Positions 7,173 through 15,712 of a DNA stretch of 29,873 bases are shown in pieces (the first letter of the stretch is position 1; each line of letters begins with the position of its first letter). Under the pieces are notes generated by a model. The model had not been told where the DNA came from. It worked only from the letters and a program-made list of their open reading frames with translations, and searched no databases. Source of the stretch: CAMPJU01 sp046566095 (GTDB lineage: Bacteria > Pseudomonadota > Gammaproteobacteria > Xanthomonadales > Xanthomonadaceae). Made by a program: the position numbers and the translations under genes. Where the stretch lies: contig JBKHXI010000007.1 of assembly GCA_046566095.1 (NCBI GenBank), positions 1 to 29,873 on the forward strand, given 5' to 3'.

Positions 7173-8408
7173 CTAGGCGCGCGCGAACACCAGGGTGGCG
7201 TTGGTGCCGCCGAAGCCGAAGCTGTTGGACATCACCGTGTCCAGGCGCGCGTCGCGGGATTCGCGGGCGATGGGATAGCCTTCGGCCTGCGGGTCCAGCT
7301 CGGCGATGTTGGCGGAGCCGGCGATGAAGCCCTCCTGCATCATCAGCAGGCAGTAGATCGCCTCGTGCACGCTGGCCGCGCCCAGCGAGTGGCCGCTCAG
7401 GGCCTTGGTCGAGGACAGCGGCGGCATGGCCTCGCCGAAGACCTCACGCACCGCCTGCAGCTCGACCACGTCGCCGACCGGGGTCGAGGTGCCGTGGGTG
7501 TTGAGGTAGTCGATCCGCCCGGGCCGGCGGCCGTCGAAGCCGGCCAGCGCCATGCGCATGCAGCGCACCGCGCCCTCGCCGGAAGGCGCGACCATGTCCA
7601 CGCCGTCGGAGGTCACGCCGTAACCGACCAGCTCGGCGATGATGTCGGCGCCGCGCGCCATGGCCCGCCCGTATTCCTCCAGCACCAGCATCCCGCCGCC
7701 GCCGGCGATGACGAAACCGTCGCGGGTGACGTCGTAGGGGCGGGAGGCGGTCTGCGGCGTGTTGTTGTGCTTGGTGGACAAGGCGCCCATCGCGTCGAAC
7801 TGCGCGGTCATGCCCCAGTGCAGCTCCTCGCCGCCGCCGGCCAGGACCACGTCCTGCATGCCGTGGCGGATCATGTCGGCGGCCACGCCGATGCAGTGGG
7901 CCGAGGTGGCGCAGGCGGCGGAGATCGAATAGCTCACGCCGCGGATGCCGAACGCGGTCGCGAGCCCCGCCGACACTGTCGAGCCCATGGTCCGCGGCAC
8001 CATGTACGGCCCGACCTTGCGCACGCCCTTGTCGCGCAGCAGGTCGCCGGTCTCGATCTGCCACTGCGGCGAGCCGCCGCCGGAGCCGGCAACCAGGCCG
8101 GTGCGCTCGTCGCGCACTTCGTCCTCGGTCAGGCCCGCATCGGCGATCGCGTCGCGCATCGCGACGTAGGCGAAGCCCGCGGCGTCGCCCATGAAGCGCT
8201 TGAGCTTGCGGTCGATCTGCTCGGCCAGGTCGATGTCCGGCGCACCGGCGACCTGGCTGCGCAAGCCGAGCTCGGCGTACTCCGGCACATGGCGGATGCC
8301 CGAGCGGCCCTCGCGCAGGGCTGTGGCGACGCTCGCGCGGTCGTTGCCCAGGCACGAGACCACGCCCATGCCGGTGACGACCACGCGCCTGGATGATCCT
8401 GTAGCCAT
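7173..8408 (-). CDS. fabB: 3-oxoacyl-[acyl-carrier-protein] synthase I
   Basis: Cytosolic condensing enzyme of type II fatty acid synthesis that elongates acyl-ACP with malonyl-ACP. It is needed with FabA for unsaturated fatty acids. The 411-residue product shows the whole Cys-His-His triad: Cys166 in SISAACATSAHC, His305 in NTHGTSTPVGD, and Lys335 and His340 in STKALSGHSLGAASVHE. The C-terminal NSFGFGGTNATLVF is typical. It starts two bases after the fabA stop, so fabAB is one operon. FabB rather than FabF is favoured by partnership with fabA and by sequence style. Confidence 0.95.
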   Translation of the reverse strand: MATGSSRRVVVTGMGVVSCLGNDRASVATALREGRSGIRHVPEYAELGLRSQVAGAPDIDLAEQIDRKLKRFMGDAAGFAYVAMRDAIADAGLTEDEVRDERTGLVAGSGGGSPQWQIETGDLLRDKGVRKVGPYMVPRTMGSTVSAGLATAFGIRGVSYSISAACATSAHCIGVAADMIRHGMQDVVLAGGGEELHWGMTAQFDAMGALSTKHNNTPQTASRPYDVTRDGFVIAGGGGMLVLEEYGRAMARGADIIAELVGYGVTSDGVDMVAPSGEGAVRCMRMALAGFDGRRPGRIDYLNTHGTSTPVGDVVELQAVREVFGEAMPPLSSTKALSGHSLGAASVHEAIYCLLMMQEGFIAGSANIAELDPQAEGYPIARESRDARLDTVMSNSFGFGGTNATLVFARA

Positions 8409-8410
8409 CC

Positions 8411-8926
8411 TCAGAAACCCTCCGTCGTCCCGAACAGTCCGACCCGCAGGTCCGACGCGGCGTAGATCTCGCGCCCGTCGACGAGCGTGCGTCCGTCAGC
8501 GATCACCAGCTCGAGCTTGCCGCGGATCACCCGCCGGATGTCGATCTCGTAGCTGACCAGCTTCGCGTCCGGCAACACCTGGCCGGTGAACTTGACCTGG
8601 CCCACGCCCAGCGCGCGCCCGCGCCCCGGCGCGCCCAGCCACGGCAGGTAGAACCCGCACAACTGCCACATGGCGTCCACGCCCAGGCAGCCGGGCATCA
8701 CCGGGTCGTCCTTGAAGTGGCATTCGAAGAACCACAGGTCCGGGCGGATGTCGAGCTCGGCGCGGACCATGCCCTTGCCGTAGGTGCCGCCCTCGGTGGA
8801 GATCTCGGTGATGCGGTCGAACATCAGCATCGGCGGCAGCGGCAGCTTCGCGTTGCCGGGGCCGAACATCTCGCCGCGGCCGCAGGCCAGCAGTTCTTCG
8901 TAGGAAAAGGAGGAGGGTCGGCTCAT
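8411..8926 (-). CDS. fabA: 3-hydroxydecanoyl-[acyl-carrier-protein] dehydratase/isomerase
   Basis: Dehydrates 3-hydroxydecanoyl-ACP and isomerises trans-2- to cis-3-decenoyl-ACP, the branch point to unsaturated fatty acids. The product is 171 residues, the same size class as E. coli FabA. The hot-dog fold active site is present with His70 (FFECHFKDDPVMPGCLG) and Asp84 (GVDAMWQL), at the same numbers as in E. coli. GQVKFTGQVLP and the C-terminal VGLF are also typical. First gene of the fabAB operon. Its upstream gap (8927-9037) contains nothing that I recognise. Confidence 0.96.
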   Translation of the reverse strand: MSRPSSFSYEELLACGRGEMFGPGNAKLPLPPMLMFDRITEISTEGGTYGKGMVRAELDIRPDLWFFECHFKDDPVMPGCLGVDAMWQLCGFYLPWLGAPGRGRALGVGQVKFTGQVLPDAKLVSYEIDIRRVIRGKLELVIADGRTLVDGREIYAASDLRVGLFGTTEGF

Positions 8927-9037
8927 CGGGCGGGAACGGCGTCCTGGCGGCGTCGGAAAGCCCGTGAGTTTACCCGTCCCGACCGGCGCGTTCGTGAGCG
9001 CCCGGTTCGGCGCCCTATACGAGTGGCCGGCCCACGT

Positions 9038-10228
9038 TCAGGGAGACGACCACTCCAGCTGCAGCCAGAGCTTGCGCACGTCGCCGATGCCGCCACGGCC
9101 CTCGAAGTCTGCGAACTTCAGCAATCCCCTGGTCCGTCCGTGCACCGGGAAGCCCCAGGACGCGTTCCATTCCCGGCCCAGGCGGCCGCCGCCGTGGTCC
9201 GGGCGATAGTCGTGCCAGGCCAGCGACCACGCATGGCCATCCGGTTCGCCGCCCACCGCCAGATAACGGTCGTCCAGGCCGGTGGCCGGGGTGGCGTTGA
9301 AACGGTCCGCCCATCCGTTGAACGCATGCAGGGTGCCCAGCGGCGCCTGTACGGCGCGGATCCCGTCGCCGCCCAGGTGTTCCCAGCCCAGGCGCCAGGC
9401 GACGGCGCCGGTCGCCAGGCTGGGTTCGACCAACCAGTAGCTGTGCGCGAAGCGCGACGGGTTTCCGGGCGCGTCCCGCTGCCGCGCGGCTTCCAGCGTC
9501 CAGCCCCAGGCGCCCCAATCCCGCGCATGGCGGCCGCTGCCGCGCAGCCCCGTGGTCAGGGTGGATGCGGCCGGAACATCCTGGTCGCGATGTCGGTAGG
9601 CGTAGGCCACCCATCGCCCCGCGGCGTGGCCGAACGCGGCGTTGAACAGCCAGGTGTCGAGGTCGCGTTCGCGCGCCAGCCGGTCGCGTGCACGGTCTCC
9701 GGCCACGCGGTGCACGCGCTCGACCCGGACCAGGCGCAGGCTGGCCGCGGTCGCCGGCGGGGTCCAGGACAGTGTCGCGGCATCGAAGGTCTGCTCGTTC
9801 TGGCGCCAACCGCTGTTGCCGATCCAGCGCTGATTGTCCAGCTGCAGGCGCTGGCGCCCGAGGATCCAGCCGAACCGCGCGTGCGACCAGGACAGCCAGG
9901 CCTGGTTGAGTTCGATGCCAGTCGGGTCGATCACAGCCGGGAATGAGCCGCCTCCGTTCGCGCCGCTGTCGTGGCGGCTGTCGGCGGCGGCCACGCCCTC
10001 GGCCTCCACCAGCGCCTGCCAGCGATCGTCCCAGTGCAGGTCCAGGCCCACCCGCAGGCGCAGCGTGTCGGCCACGGCGCGATGCGCGAAGCCCGCATCC
10101 TCCACCTGCTCGTGGCGCAGGCGCGCCTCCAGGCGCAGTGCGGTCTTTGCGTCGTCGGCCCCGGCCGGCGGGGCGGCGATGGACAGCAGCATTGCCGGCA
10201 GGAACGCATGGCGGGCGTGGACGGCCAT
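9038..10228 (-). CDS. Outer-membrane beta-barrel protein, alginate-export/porin-like
   Basis: A 396-residue protein with a signal peptide (residues 1-24, cleavage after PPAGA). It has alternating hydrophobic and polar strands rich in Trp, Tyr and Gly throughout. Segments such as IELNQAWLSWSHARFGWILG, followed by RQRLQLDNQRWIG, resemble the alginate-export (AlgE-like) barrel family, usually annotated without known substrate. The start at 10228 is supported by GCGGAG upstream; the frame extends to 10297 but that part is not signal-like. The gene diverges from nirK, and an FNR/ANR-type box at 10284-10297 predicts a start at 10249, 21 bases before its ATG. A role as a porin for anions, metals or nitrogen oxides under low oxygen is inference. 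Confidence 0.75.
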   Translation of the reverse strand: MAVHARHAFLPAMLLSIAAPPAGADDAKTALRLEARLRHEQVEDAGFAHRAVADTLRLRVGLDLHWDDRWQALVEAEGVAAADSRHDSGANGGGSFPAVIDPTGIELNQAWLSWSHARFGWILGRQRLQLDNQRWIGNSGWRQNEQTFDAATLSWTPPATAASLRLVRVERVHRVAGDRARDRLARERDLDTWLFNAAFGHAAGRWVAYAYRHRDQDVPAASTLTTGLRGSGRHARDWGAWGWTLEAARQRDAPGNPSRFAHSYWLVEPSLATGAVAWRLGWEHLGGDGIRAVQAPLGTLHAFNGWADRFNATPATGLDDRYLAVGGEPDGHAWSLAWHDYRPDHGGGRLGREWNASWGFPVHGRTRGLLKFADFEGRGGIGDVRKLWLQLEWSSP

Positions 10229-10248
10229 GGACGGCTCCGCTGGGCGAT

Positions 10249-10297
10249 GGCCGCAAGTCTCCTCCGGTCCGTGGCGGCCCGCCTTGACGCGGATCAA
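10249..10297 (-). promoter_or_regulatory. FNR/ANR-type box for the outer-membrane barrel gene
   Basis: TTGACGCGGATCAA at 10284-10297 has one perfect half-site (ATCAA) and one near-perfect (TTGAC). Reading the minus strand with the box at -41.5, +1 falls at 10249 and GAGACT at 10261-10256 lies in the -10 position (three of six). The leader to the ATG would be 21 bases. Confidence 0.65.
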
Positions 10298-10332
10298 GCA
10301 CGGACACGGCCCGCGCTGGCGATGGCGCCGGA

Positions 10333-10381
10333 TTGATCCAGATCAACGCACCGCGGCGACGGCCGGCAGATGCTTTCCCCG
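10333..10381 (+). promoter_or_regulatory. Perfect FNR/ANR box and predicted promoter of nirK
   Basis: TTGATCCAGATCAA at 10333-10346 is a perfect match to TTGAT-N4-ATCAA. The class II position predicts +1 at 10381, with GATGCT at 10369-10374 as the -10 element. The ribosome site GAGGGGG lies before the ATG at 10416. Confidence 0.85.
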
Positions 10382-10415
10382 GCCAGCTACGAATCTCACC
10401 GTAAGAGGGGGTCCC

Positions 10416-11936
10416 ATGAAACGCGCGCTCAAGCTACTCACGCTCTGCCTCGCCACGGCGGTCGCGCTGTCCGCCTGCGAGGGCGACCGCGCCCCGGCGG
10501 CGGGCGATGCCGCCGGACCCCGCGAAACCGACACCGGCGGTTCGCGCAAGGGCGACTTCGGGCCGCCCCGCGGCGACCCGATCGAGGCGGTGCTGACCGC
10601 CCCGCCGCTGGTACCGCCCGCCACCGGTCGCGACTACCCGGCCAAGGTGATCGTCAAGCTCGACGTGGTCGAAAAGGAGATGCCGATTTCGGAAGGCGTG
10701 ACCTACACCTTCTGGACCTTCGGCGGCACAGTGCCCGGCAGCTTCATCCGCGTGCGCCAGGGCGACATGGTCGAATTCCACCTGCGCAACATGCCCGACA
10801 GCAAGATGCCGCACAACATCGACCTGCACGGCGTGACCGGGCCGGGAGGCGGCGCGGCTTCCAGCTTCTCCGCACCGGGCCACTCCTCGCAGTTCACCTT
10901 CAAGGCGCTCAACGCCGGCCTGTACGTCTATCACTGCGCGACCGCGCCGGTGGGCATGCACGTGGCCAACGGCATGTACGGGCTGATCCTGGTCGAGCCG
11001 CCCGAAGGCCTGCCCCCGGTCGACCGCGAGTACTACGTGATGCAGGGCGACTTCTACACCAAGGGCAAGTACCGCGAGAAGGGCCTGCAGCCGTTCGACA
11101 TGGAAAAGGCCATCATCGAACAGCCGACCTACGTGCTGTTCAACGGCGCCGAGGGCGCGCTCACCGGCGACAACGCGCTGGTCGCCAACGTCGGCGAGAC
11201 CGTGCGCCTGTACGTGGGCAACGGCGGCCCGAACCTGGTGTCGAGCTTTCACGTGATCGGCGAGATCTTCGACAAGGTCTGGTACGAGGGCGGCACCAGG
11301 TACCAGGAGAACGTACAGACCACACTGATTCCGGCGGGCGGCGCGGCGATGATGGAATTCCACATGGAAGTGCCCGGCAGTTACGTGCTGGTCGACCACA
11401 GCCTGTTCCGCGCCTTCAACAAGGGCGCGCTGGGCATCCTCAAGGCCGATGGCCCGGAGAACAAGGCGATCTACTCCGGCAAGGAGGTCGATTACGTCTA
11501 CCTCGGCGACCGCGCGCAGCCGAACATGCGGGCCGTTTCCGAGGCGGCCGTGTCCGAGAGCGCCGGCGAGCTGACGCTCGCGCAGCAGGTGGCAGCCGGC
11601 AAGGCGCTGTTCGAGGGCACCTGCTCGACCTGTCACCAGCCGCAGGGCCAGGGCATCGAGGGCGTGTTCCCGCCGCTGGCGAAATCCGACTACATCGCCG
11701 CCGACCCCAGTTCTGTCGCGCGGGTGACGCTGCACGGCCTGCGGGGTCCGATCACCGTCAACGGCAGGGAATACAACTCGATCATGCCGCCGATGGGCCA
11801 GCTGACCGACGACGAGGTCGCCAACATCTCGACCTACGTGCTCAACAGCTGGGGCAATCCCGGTGGCCGGGTCACCAAGGAACAGGCCGCCGCGATCCGC
11901 AGGGCCAAGCCCGCCAACGCCTCCGGGGGCCACTGA
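10416..11936 (+). CDS. nirK: Copper nitrite reductase with C-terminal cytochrome c domain, lipoprotein
   Basis: Reduces nitrite to nitric oxide in the periplasm. The 506-residue product starts with a lipoprotein signal (LSAC, Cys21), so it should be lipid-anchored. Two cupredoxin domains follow (about 70-365). Type 1 copper ligands are His133, Cys174, His182 and Met187. Type 2 ligands are His138, His173 and His328, with catalytic Asp136 and His279. A cytochrome c domain with CSTCH (403-407) and a Met in MPPMG (457 or 460) completes a three-domain enzyme like that of Ralstonia pickettii, in which the fused haem delivers electrons. nirV follows after three bases. A perfect FNR/ANR box lies upstream. 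All copper ligands and the haem motif look intact. Confidence 0.97.
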   Translation: MKRALKLLTLCLATAVALSACEGDRAPAAGDAAGPRETDTGGSRKGDFGPPRGDPIEAVLTAPPLVPPATGRDYPAKVIVKLDVVEKEMPISEGVTYTFWTFGGTVPGSFIRVRQGDMVEFHLRNMPDSKMPHNIDLHGVTGPGGGAASSFSAPGHSSQFTFKALNAGLYVYHCATAPVGMHVANGMYGLILVEPPEGLPPVDREYYVMQGDFYTKGKYREKGLQPFDMEKAIIEQPTYVLFNGAEGALTGDNALVANVGETVRLYVGNGGPNLVSSFHVIGEIFDKVWYEGGTRYQENVQTTLIPAGGAAMMEFHMEVPGSYVLVDHSLFRAFNKGALGILKADGPENKAIYSGKEVDYVYLGDRAQPNMRAVSEAAVSESAGELTLAQQVAAGKALFEGTCSTCHQPQGQGIEGVFPPLAKSDYIAADPSSVARVTLHGLRGPITVNGREYNSIMPPMGQLTDDEVANISTYVLNSWGNPGGRVTKEQAAAIRRAKPANASGGH

Positions 11937-11939
11937 GCC

Positions 11940-12716
11940 ATGCGCAACTCCGCCGTCCTGCTGGCGCTGGCGATGATTCCCCTGGGCGGCAACGTCGTCG
12001 CCCAGGGGGACTTCGTGGCGCTGCCGGGCGGCGGGTTCCGCTCGGCGCTCCGCTACGAGGACCTGTCCGGCGGCAGCCGGGTCGCGCCGTTCGCGCTGAT
12101 GCGCAGGCCGGTCACGAACGGGGAGTTCCTCGCCTTCGTCCGCGACAACCCGCGCTGGCGACGCGACCGGGTTGCGTCCGTGCTGGCGGAGGAGCGCTAC
12201 CTGTCGCAGTGGGCCGGACCGCTGGAGCTCGGCGCATCGGCCAGGCCGGACCAGCCGGTGACCTGGGTGAGCTGGTTCGCCGCCGACGCCTACTGCCAGG
12301 CCCGCGGCGCGCGCCTGCCGACCTGGACCGAATGGGAATATGCCGCCGCGGCCGACGAAACCCGGCGCGACGCGAGCCGGGACCGTGCGTTCCGCGAGCG
12401 GATCCTGTCGTGGTACGCGCGCCCTTCCGACGCGCTCCTGCCGCGCGCCGGGCTGCAGGCGCCCAACGCCTACGGCATCCAGGACCTGCACGGCCTGGTG
12501 TGGGAGTGGACCGCCGACTACTCCGCCCTGCTGGTGTCCTCAGACAACCGCGAACAGGACGGCGCCGACCGCATGAAGTTCTGCGGCGCCGGCGCGCTGT
12601 CGATGGACGACCGCGAGAACTATGCGGTGCTGATGCGGGTGGCGATGCTGTCCTCGCTGGACGGCGCCGACGCCACCGCCAACCTCGGCTTCCGATGCGC
12701 CAGGGACCTGCCATGA
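11940..12716 (+). CDS. nirV: NirV-like formylglycine-generating-enzyme-family protein
   Basis: A 258-residue exported protein (signal peptide about 1-21, cleavage after NVVA). It carries the FGE/sulfatase-modifying-factor fold: RRPVTNGEFLAFV (56-68), RLPTWTEWEYAA (125-136), YGIQDLHGLVWEWT (178-191) and LGFRCAR near the end. NirV proteins of this family lie downstream of nirK in Rhodobacter sphaeroides and other denitrifiers, with no settled role. The paired active-site cysteines of true FGE are not seen in the expected place (only Cys215 and Cys253 lie in the C-terminal part), so formylglycine synthesis is doubtful. The sco gene overlaps its stop by four bases. Confidence 0.82.
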   Translation: MRNSAVLLALAMIPLGGNVVAQGDFVALPGGGFRSALRYEDLSGGSRVAPFALMRRPVTNGEFLAFVRDNPRWRRDRVASVLAEERYLSQWAGPLELGASARPDQPVTWVSWFAADAYCQARGARLPTWTEWEYAAAADETRRDASRDRAFRERILSWYARPSDALLPRAGLQAPNAYGIQDLHGLVWEWTADYSALLVSSDNREQDGADRMKFCGAGALSMDDRENYAVLMRVAMLSSLDGADATANLGFRCARDLP

Positions 12717-13300
12717 ACCGCTTCGGCCCGCGGCTCGCGGCCCTCCTGCTCGCCGGCACGGTCTTGGCCGCGGACACCGCCCCGGCCGCGCCGCCGTTGC
12801 CGCGCGACTCGGTCTACCAGCTCGAAGTCGCGCTGACCGACCAGGACGGCCGCACCGGCCCGTGGTCCGCCCGGCGCGGCAAGCCGCAGCTGGTATCCAT
12901 GTTCTACACCTCATGCCGGTACATCTGCCCGCTGATCGTGGATTCGGGCAAGGCGATCGAGCGCCAGCTCTCGCCGGCCCAGCAGGCAAGGCTCGGGATC
13001 CTGCTGGTCAGCATGGATCCCTCGCACGACACGCCTGCGAAGCTGAAGGCGGTGGCCGATGCCCGCAAGCTCGACCCGGCCCGCTGGACCCTCGCCAGCC
13101 TGCCGCCGGAGGACGTGCGCGCGGTGGCCGGGATCCTCGGCATCCGCTACCGCGCGCTGGTCGACGGCGGGTTCAACCACACCAGTGCGCTAGTGCTGCT
13201 CGATGCCCACGGCCGCGTGCTCGCCCGCACCGAGAAGATCGGTACCGTGCCCGACCCGACGTTCGTCGCGGCCGTGCGCCGCGCGGCCGGCGCGCCCTGA
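12713..13300 (+). CDS. SCO1/SenC-family copper chaperone
   Basis: Thioredoxin-fold protein of the SCO family that binds copper and delivers it to, or reduces, copper sites of periplasmic or membrane enzymes. The 195-residue product has an N-terminal signal (about 1-26), the copper-binding CRYICP motif (Cys68 and Cys72) and the conserved His156 in FNHTSALVLLD. The start ATG overlaps the nirV stop as ATGA, indicating coupling. Placed between nirK-nirV and the cbb3 operon it could serve NirK, the CuB site of CcoN, or both; the tight linkage to nirV favours NirK. Only the fold and ligands are read from sequence. Confidence 0.9.
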   Translation: MNRFGPRLAALLLAGTVLAADTAPAAPPLPRDSVYQLEVALTDQDGRTGPWSARRGKPQLVSMFYTSCRYICPLIVDSGKAIERQLSPAQQARLGILLVSMDPSHDTPAKLKAVADARKLDPARWTLASLPPEDVRAVAGILGIRYRALVDGGFNHTSALVLLDAHGRVLARTEKIGTVPDPTFVAAVRRAAGAP

Positions 13301-13513
13301 GCCGCGCTTGCCGCATTCGCGCCCGGACCACACAGGACAAGCTGTCCGCTACGAAGCAGCGACCCGGATCCTGGCGACTTCCCCCGGGGCGAGGACGCGC
13401 CCCTTTCTTGCGTCGCCGCGCACCCACGCCGCTGCCGGGAGGCGCGCTCCGGGCGTCCAGGGCATGCACGGAACTCCCCTCGCCTCACGCCGGGCGCGGC
13501 GACCGAGTGCGCA

Positions 13514-13562
13514 TTGACTCAGGTCAAGAACCGCAGCGGATCGCCCCGGGACAATGCCCGGG
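13514..13562 (+). promoter_or_regulatory. FNR/ANR box and predicted promoter of the ccoNOQP operon
   Basis: TTGACTCAGGTCAA at 13514-13527 is a symmetric TTGAC-N4-GTCAA site. The class II position gives +1 at 13562, with GACAAT at 13550-13555 (four of six) exactly at -10. The ATG follows at 13582. The rest of the gap 13301-13513 holds nothing else that I can support. Confidence 0.82.
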
Positions 13563-13581
13563 TGCGATTCCGGGATTCCAG

Positions 13582-15072
13582 ATGACCAGCCAGGCCCCCG
13601 CCGGCGACACCCGCCGCGCCCCCCCAGCCGCTACCGTGTCCGCCGGGGAAACCTACAACGACAAGGTCGTGCTGCAGTTCGCGGTCGCCACCGTGGTCTG
13701 GGGCATCGTCGGCATGGCTGTGGGCGTGCTGATCGCGGCCCAGCTGTACTGGCCGACCCTGGGCGAAGGCATCCCCTGGCTCCAGTACGGGCGGCTGCGG
13801 CCGCTGCATACCAATGCGGTGATCTTCGCCTTCGGCGGCAGCGCGCTGTTCGCCACCAGCCTGCACGTGGTCCAGCGTACCTGCCACGTGCGGCTGCTCT
13901 CCGACAAGCTGGCCGCGTTCGTGTTCTGGGGCTGGCAGGCGGTGATCGTGGCCGCGGCGATCACCCTGCCGCTGGGAATCACCCAGAGCAAGGAGTACGC
14001 CGAACTGGAGTGGCCGATCGACCTGCTGATCACGGCCGTCTGGCTGGCCTACGGCTGGCTGTTCTTCGGCACGATCGCAAGGCGCCGGGTCAGCCACATC
14101 TATGTCGCCAACTGGTTCTTCGGCGCCTACATCATCACCATCGCGCTGCTGCACGTGGTCAACAACCTGGCGCTGCCGGTGGACATGACCAAGTCGTACC
14201 AGGTCTACACCGGTGCGGTCGACGCGATGGTGCAGTGGTGGTACGGCCACAACGCGGTCGGATTCTTCCTGACCGCGGGCTTCCTGGGGATGATGTACTA
14301 CTTCGTGCCGAAGCAGGCCGGGCGCCCGATCTACTCGTACCGGCTTTCGATCGTGCATTTCTGGGCGCTGATCGCGATCTACATGTGGGCCGGCCCCCAC
14401 CACCTGCAGTACACCGCCCTGCCCGACTGGGCGCAGTCGGTGGGCATGGTGTTCTCGCTGATCCTGCTGGCCCCCAGCTGGGGCGGTGCGATCAACGGCG
14501 TCATGACCCTTTCGGGCGTCTGGCACAAGCTGCGGACCGACCCGATCCTCAAGTTCCTCATCGTCGCGCTGAGCTTCTACATGATCGCGACCTTCGAGGG
14601 ACCGATGATGTCGATCAAGACGGTCAACTCGCTGTCGCACTACACCGACTGGACCGTGGGCCACGTCCATGCCGGCGCGCTGGGCTGGGTGGCGATGATC
14701 TCGATCGGCTCGATCTACGCGCTGGTCCCGCGGCTGCTCGGCCTGCAGGGCATGTACTCGACCAGATGGATCGACATCCATTTCTGGGTGCATACCCTGG
14801 GCGTGGTGCTGTACATCGCCTCGATGTGGATCGCCGGCGTGATGCAGGGCCTGATGTGGCGGGCGACCAACGACGACGGCACCCTGACCTACAGCTTCGT
14901 CGAGGCGCTCAACGCCACCTATCCGTATTACCTGGTCCGCCTGGGCGGCGGGGTCGTGGTGCTGGCCGGCATGGGCCTGATGGCCTGGAACACCTGGAAG
15001 ACCTTCGCCATGGCCCGCGATCCGGCGCCGCAGCCGGTGGTCGCGCCTGACCCCGCCCATGCGCGCGCCTGA
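13582..15072 (+). CDS. ccoN: cbb3-type cytochrome c oxidase subunit I
   Basis: Catalytic subunit of the high-affinity proton-pumping oxidase in the inner membrane, carrying haem b and the haem b3-CuB centre. The 496-residue product has about twelve membrane helices. Signature segments include RPLHTNAVIFAFGGSALFAT, WWYGHNAVGFFLTAGFLG (CuB His), YMWAGPHHLQYTALPDW (CuB His pair) and DWTVGHVHAGALGW (haem His). The start at 13582 opens MTSQAPAG; the frame is open further upstream but without coding character. First gene of a long co-directional cluster behind an FNR/ANR box. Confidence 0.97.
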   Translation: MTSQAPAGDTRRAPPAATVSAGETYNDKVVLQFAVATVVWGIVGMAVGVLIAAQLYWPTLGEGIPWLQYGRLRPLHTNAVIFAFGGSALFATSLHVVQRTCHVRLLSDKLAAFVFWGWQAVIVAAAITLPLGITQSKEYAELEWPIDLLITAVWLAYGWLFFGTIARRRVSHIYVANWFFGAYIITIALLHVVNNLALPVDMTKSYQVYTGAVDAMVQWWYGHNAVGFFLTAGFLGMMYYFVPKQAGRPIYSYRLSIVHFWALIAIYMWAGPHHLQYTALPDWAQSVGMVFSLILLAPSWGGAINGVMTLSGVWHKLRTDPILKFLIVALSFYMIATFEGPMMSIKTVNSLSHYTDWTVGHVHAGALGWVAMISIGSIYALVPRLLGLQGMYSTRWIDIHFWVHTLGVVLYIASMWIAGVMQGLMWRATNDDGTLTYSFVEALNATYPYYLVRLGGGVVVLAGMGLMAWNTWKTFAMARDPAPQPVVAPDPAHARA

Positions 15073-15090
15073 GCGGCCGAGGAGCAGACC

Positions 15091-15711
15091 ATGAGCGACG
15101 GCAACGCACACGAGAAGGTCGAGAAGAACGTCGGCCTGATGGCGATCCTGATCGCGGTCGTGGTGTCCTTCGGCGGACTGGCCGAGATCGTGCCGCTGAT
15201 GTACCAGGCCGAGGCGATCGAGCCGCTGCCCGGCGTGGAACCCTATTCGGCGCTGGAACTGGCCGGCCGCGATGTCTACGTGCGCGAGGGCTGCTACAAC
15301 TGCCATTCGCAGATGGTGCGGACCCTGCGTTTCGAGACCGAGCGCTACGGGCACTTCTCGCTGGCGGGAGAATCGGTCTACGACCGTCCCTTCCAGTGGG
15401 GCTCCAAGCGCACCGGTCCGGACCTGGCCAGGGTCGGCGGACGCTATTCCGACGACTGGCACCGGGTGCACCTGGTCGACCCGCGCGCGGTCGTGCCCGA
15501 GTCGAACATGCCGAGCTTTCCGTGGCTGGCGAACGCCTACGTCGACGGGACCGTGGTCGCCCGTCGGATGCGGGCGCTGAAGGCGCTCGGCGATCCCTAC
15601 GACGACGCGCAGATCGAGGGTGCGGCCGAGGCGGTGCGCGGCAGGACCGAACTCGACGCGATCGTGGCCTATCTGCAGGGCCTCGGCCGCCACGCCCCGG
15701 GGAGCCGCTGA
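15091..15711 (+). CDS. ccoO: cbb3-type cytochrome c oxidase subunit II
   Basis: Membrane-anchored monohaem cytochrome c of the cbb3 oxidase, passing electrons to CcoN. The 206-residue product has one N-terminal membrane helix (about 16-38), the haem motif CYNCH (68-72) in the family-typical context REGCYNCHSQMVRTLRFETE, and a distal Met in ESNMPSFPWL. It begins 18 bases after ccoN and ends one base before the ccoQ ATG, so it is part of the same transcript. Confidence 0.97.
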   Translation: MSDGNAHEKVEKNVGLMAILIAVVVSFGGLAEIVPLMYQAEAIEPLPGVEPYSALELAGRDVYVREGCYNCHSQMVRTLRFETERYGHFSLAGESVYDRPFQWGSKRTGPDLARVGGRYSDDWHRVHLVDPRAVVPESNMPSFPWLANAYVDGTVVARRMRALKALGDPYDDAQIEGAAEAVRGRTELDAIVAYLQGLGRHAPGSR

Positions 15712-15712
15712 C

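Noticed and set aside
10370..13300. 976-codon open frame on the plus strand running through nirK and nirV
   Set aside because: Only its last 195 codons (sco) are real; the rest is an out-of-frame reading of nirK and nirV.
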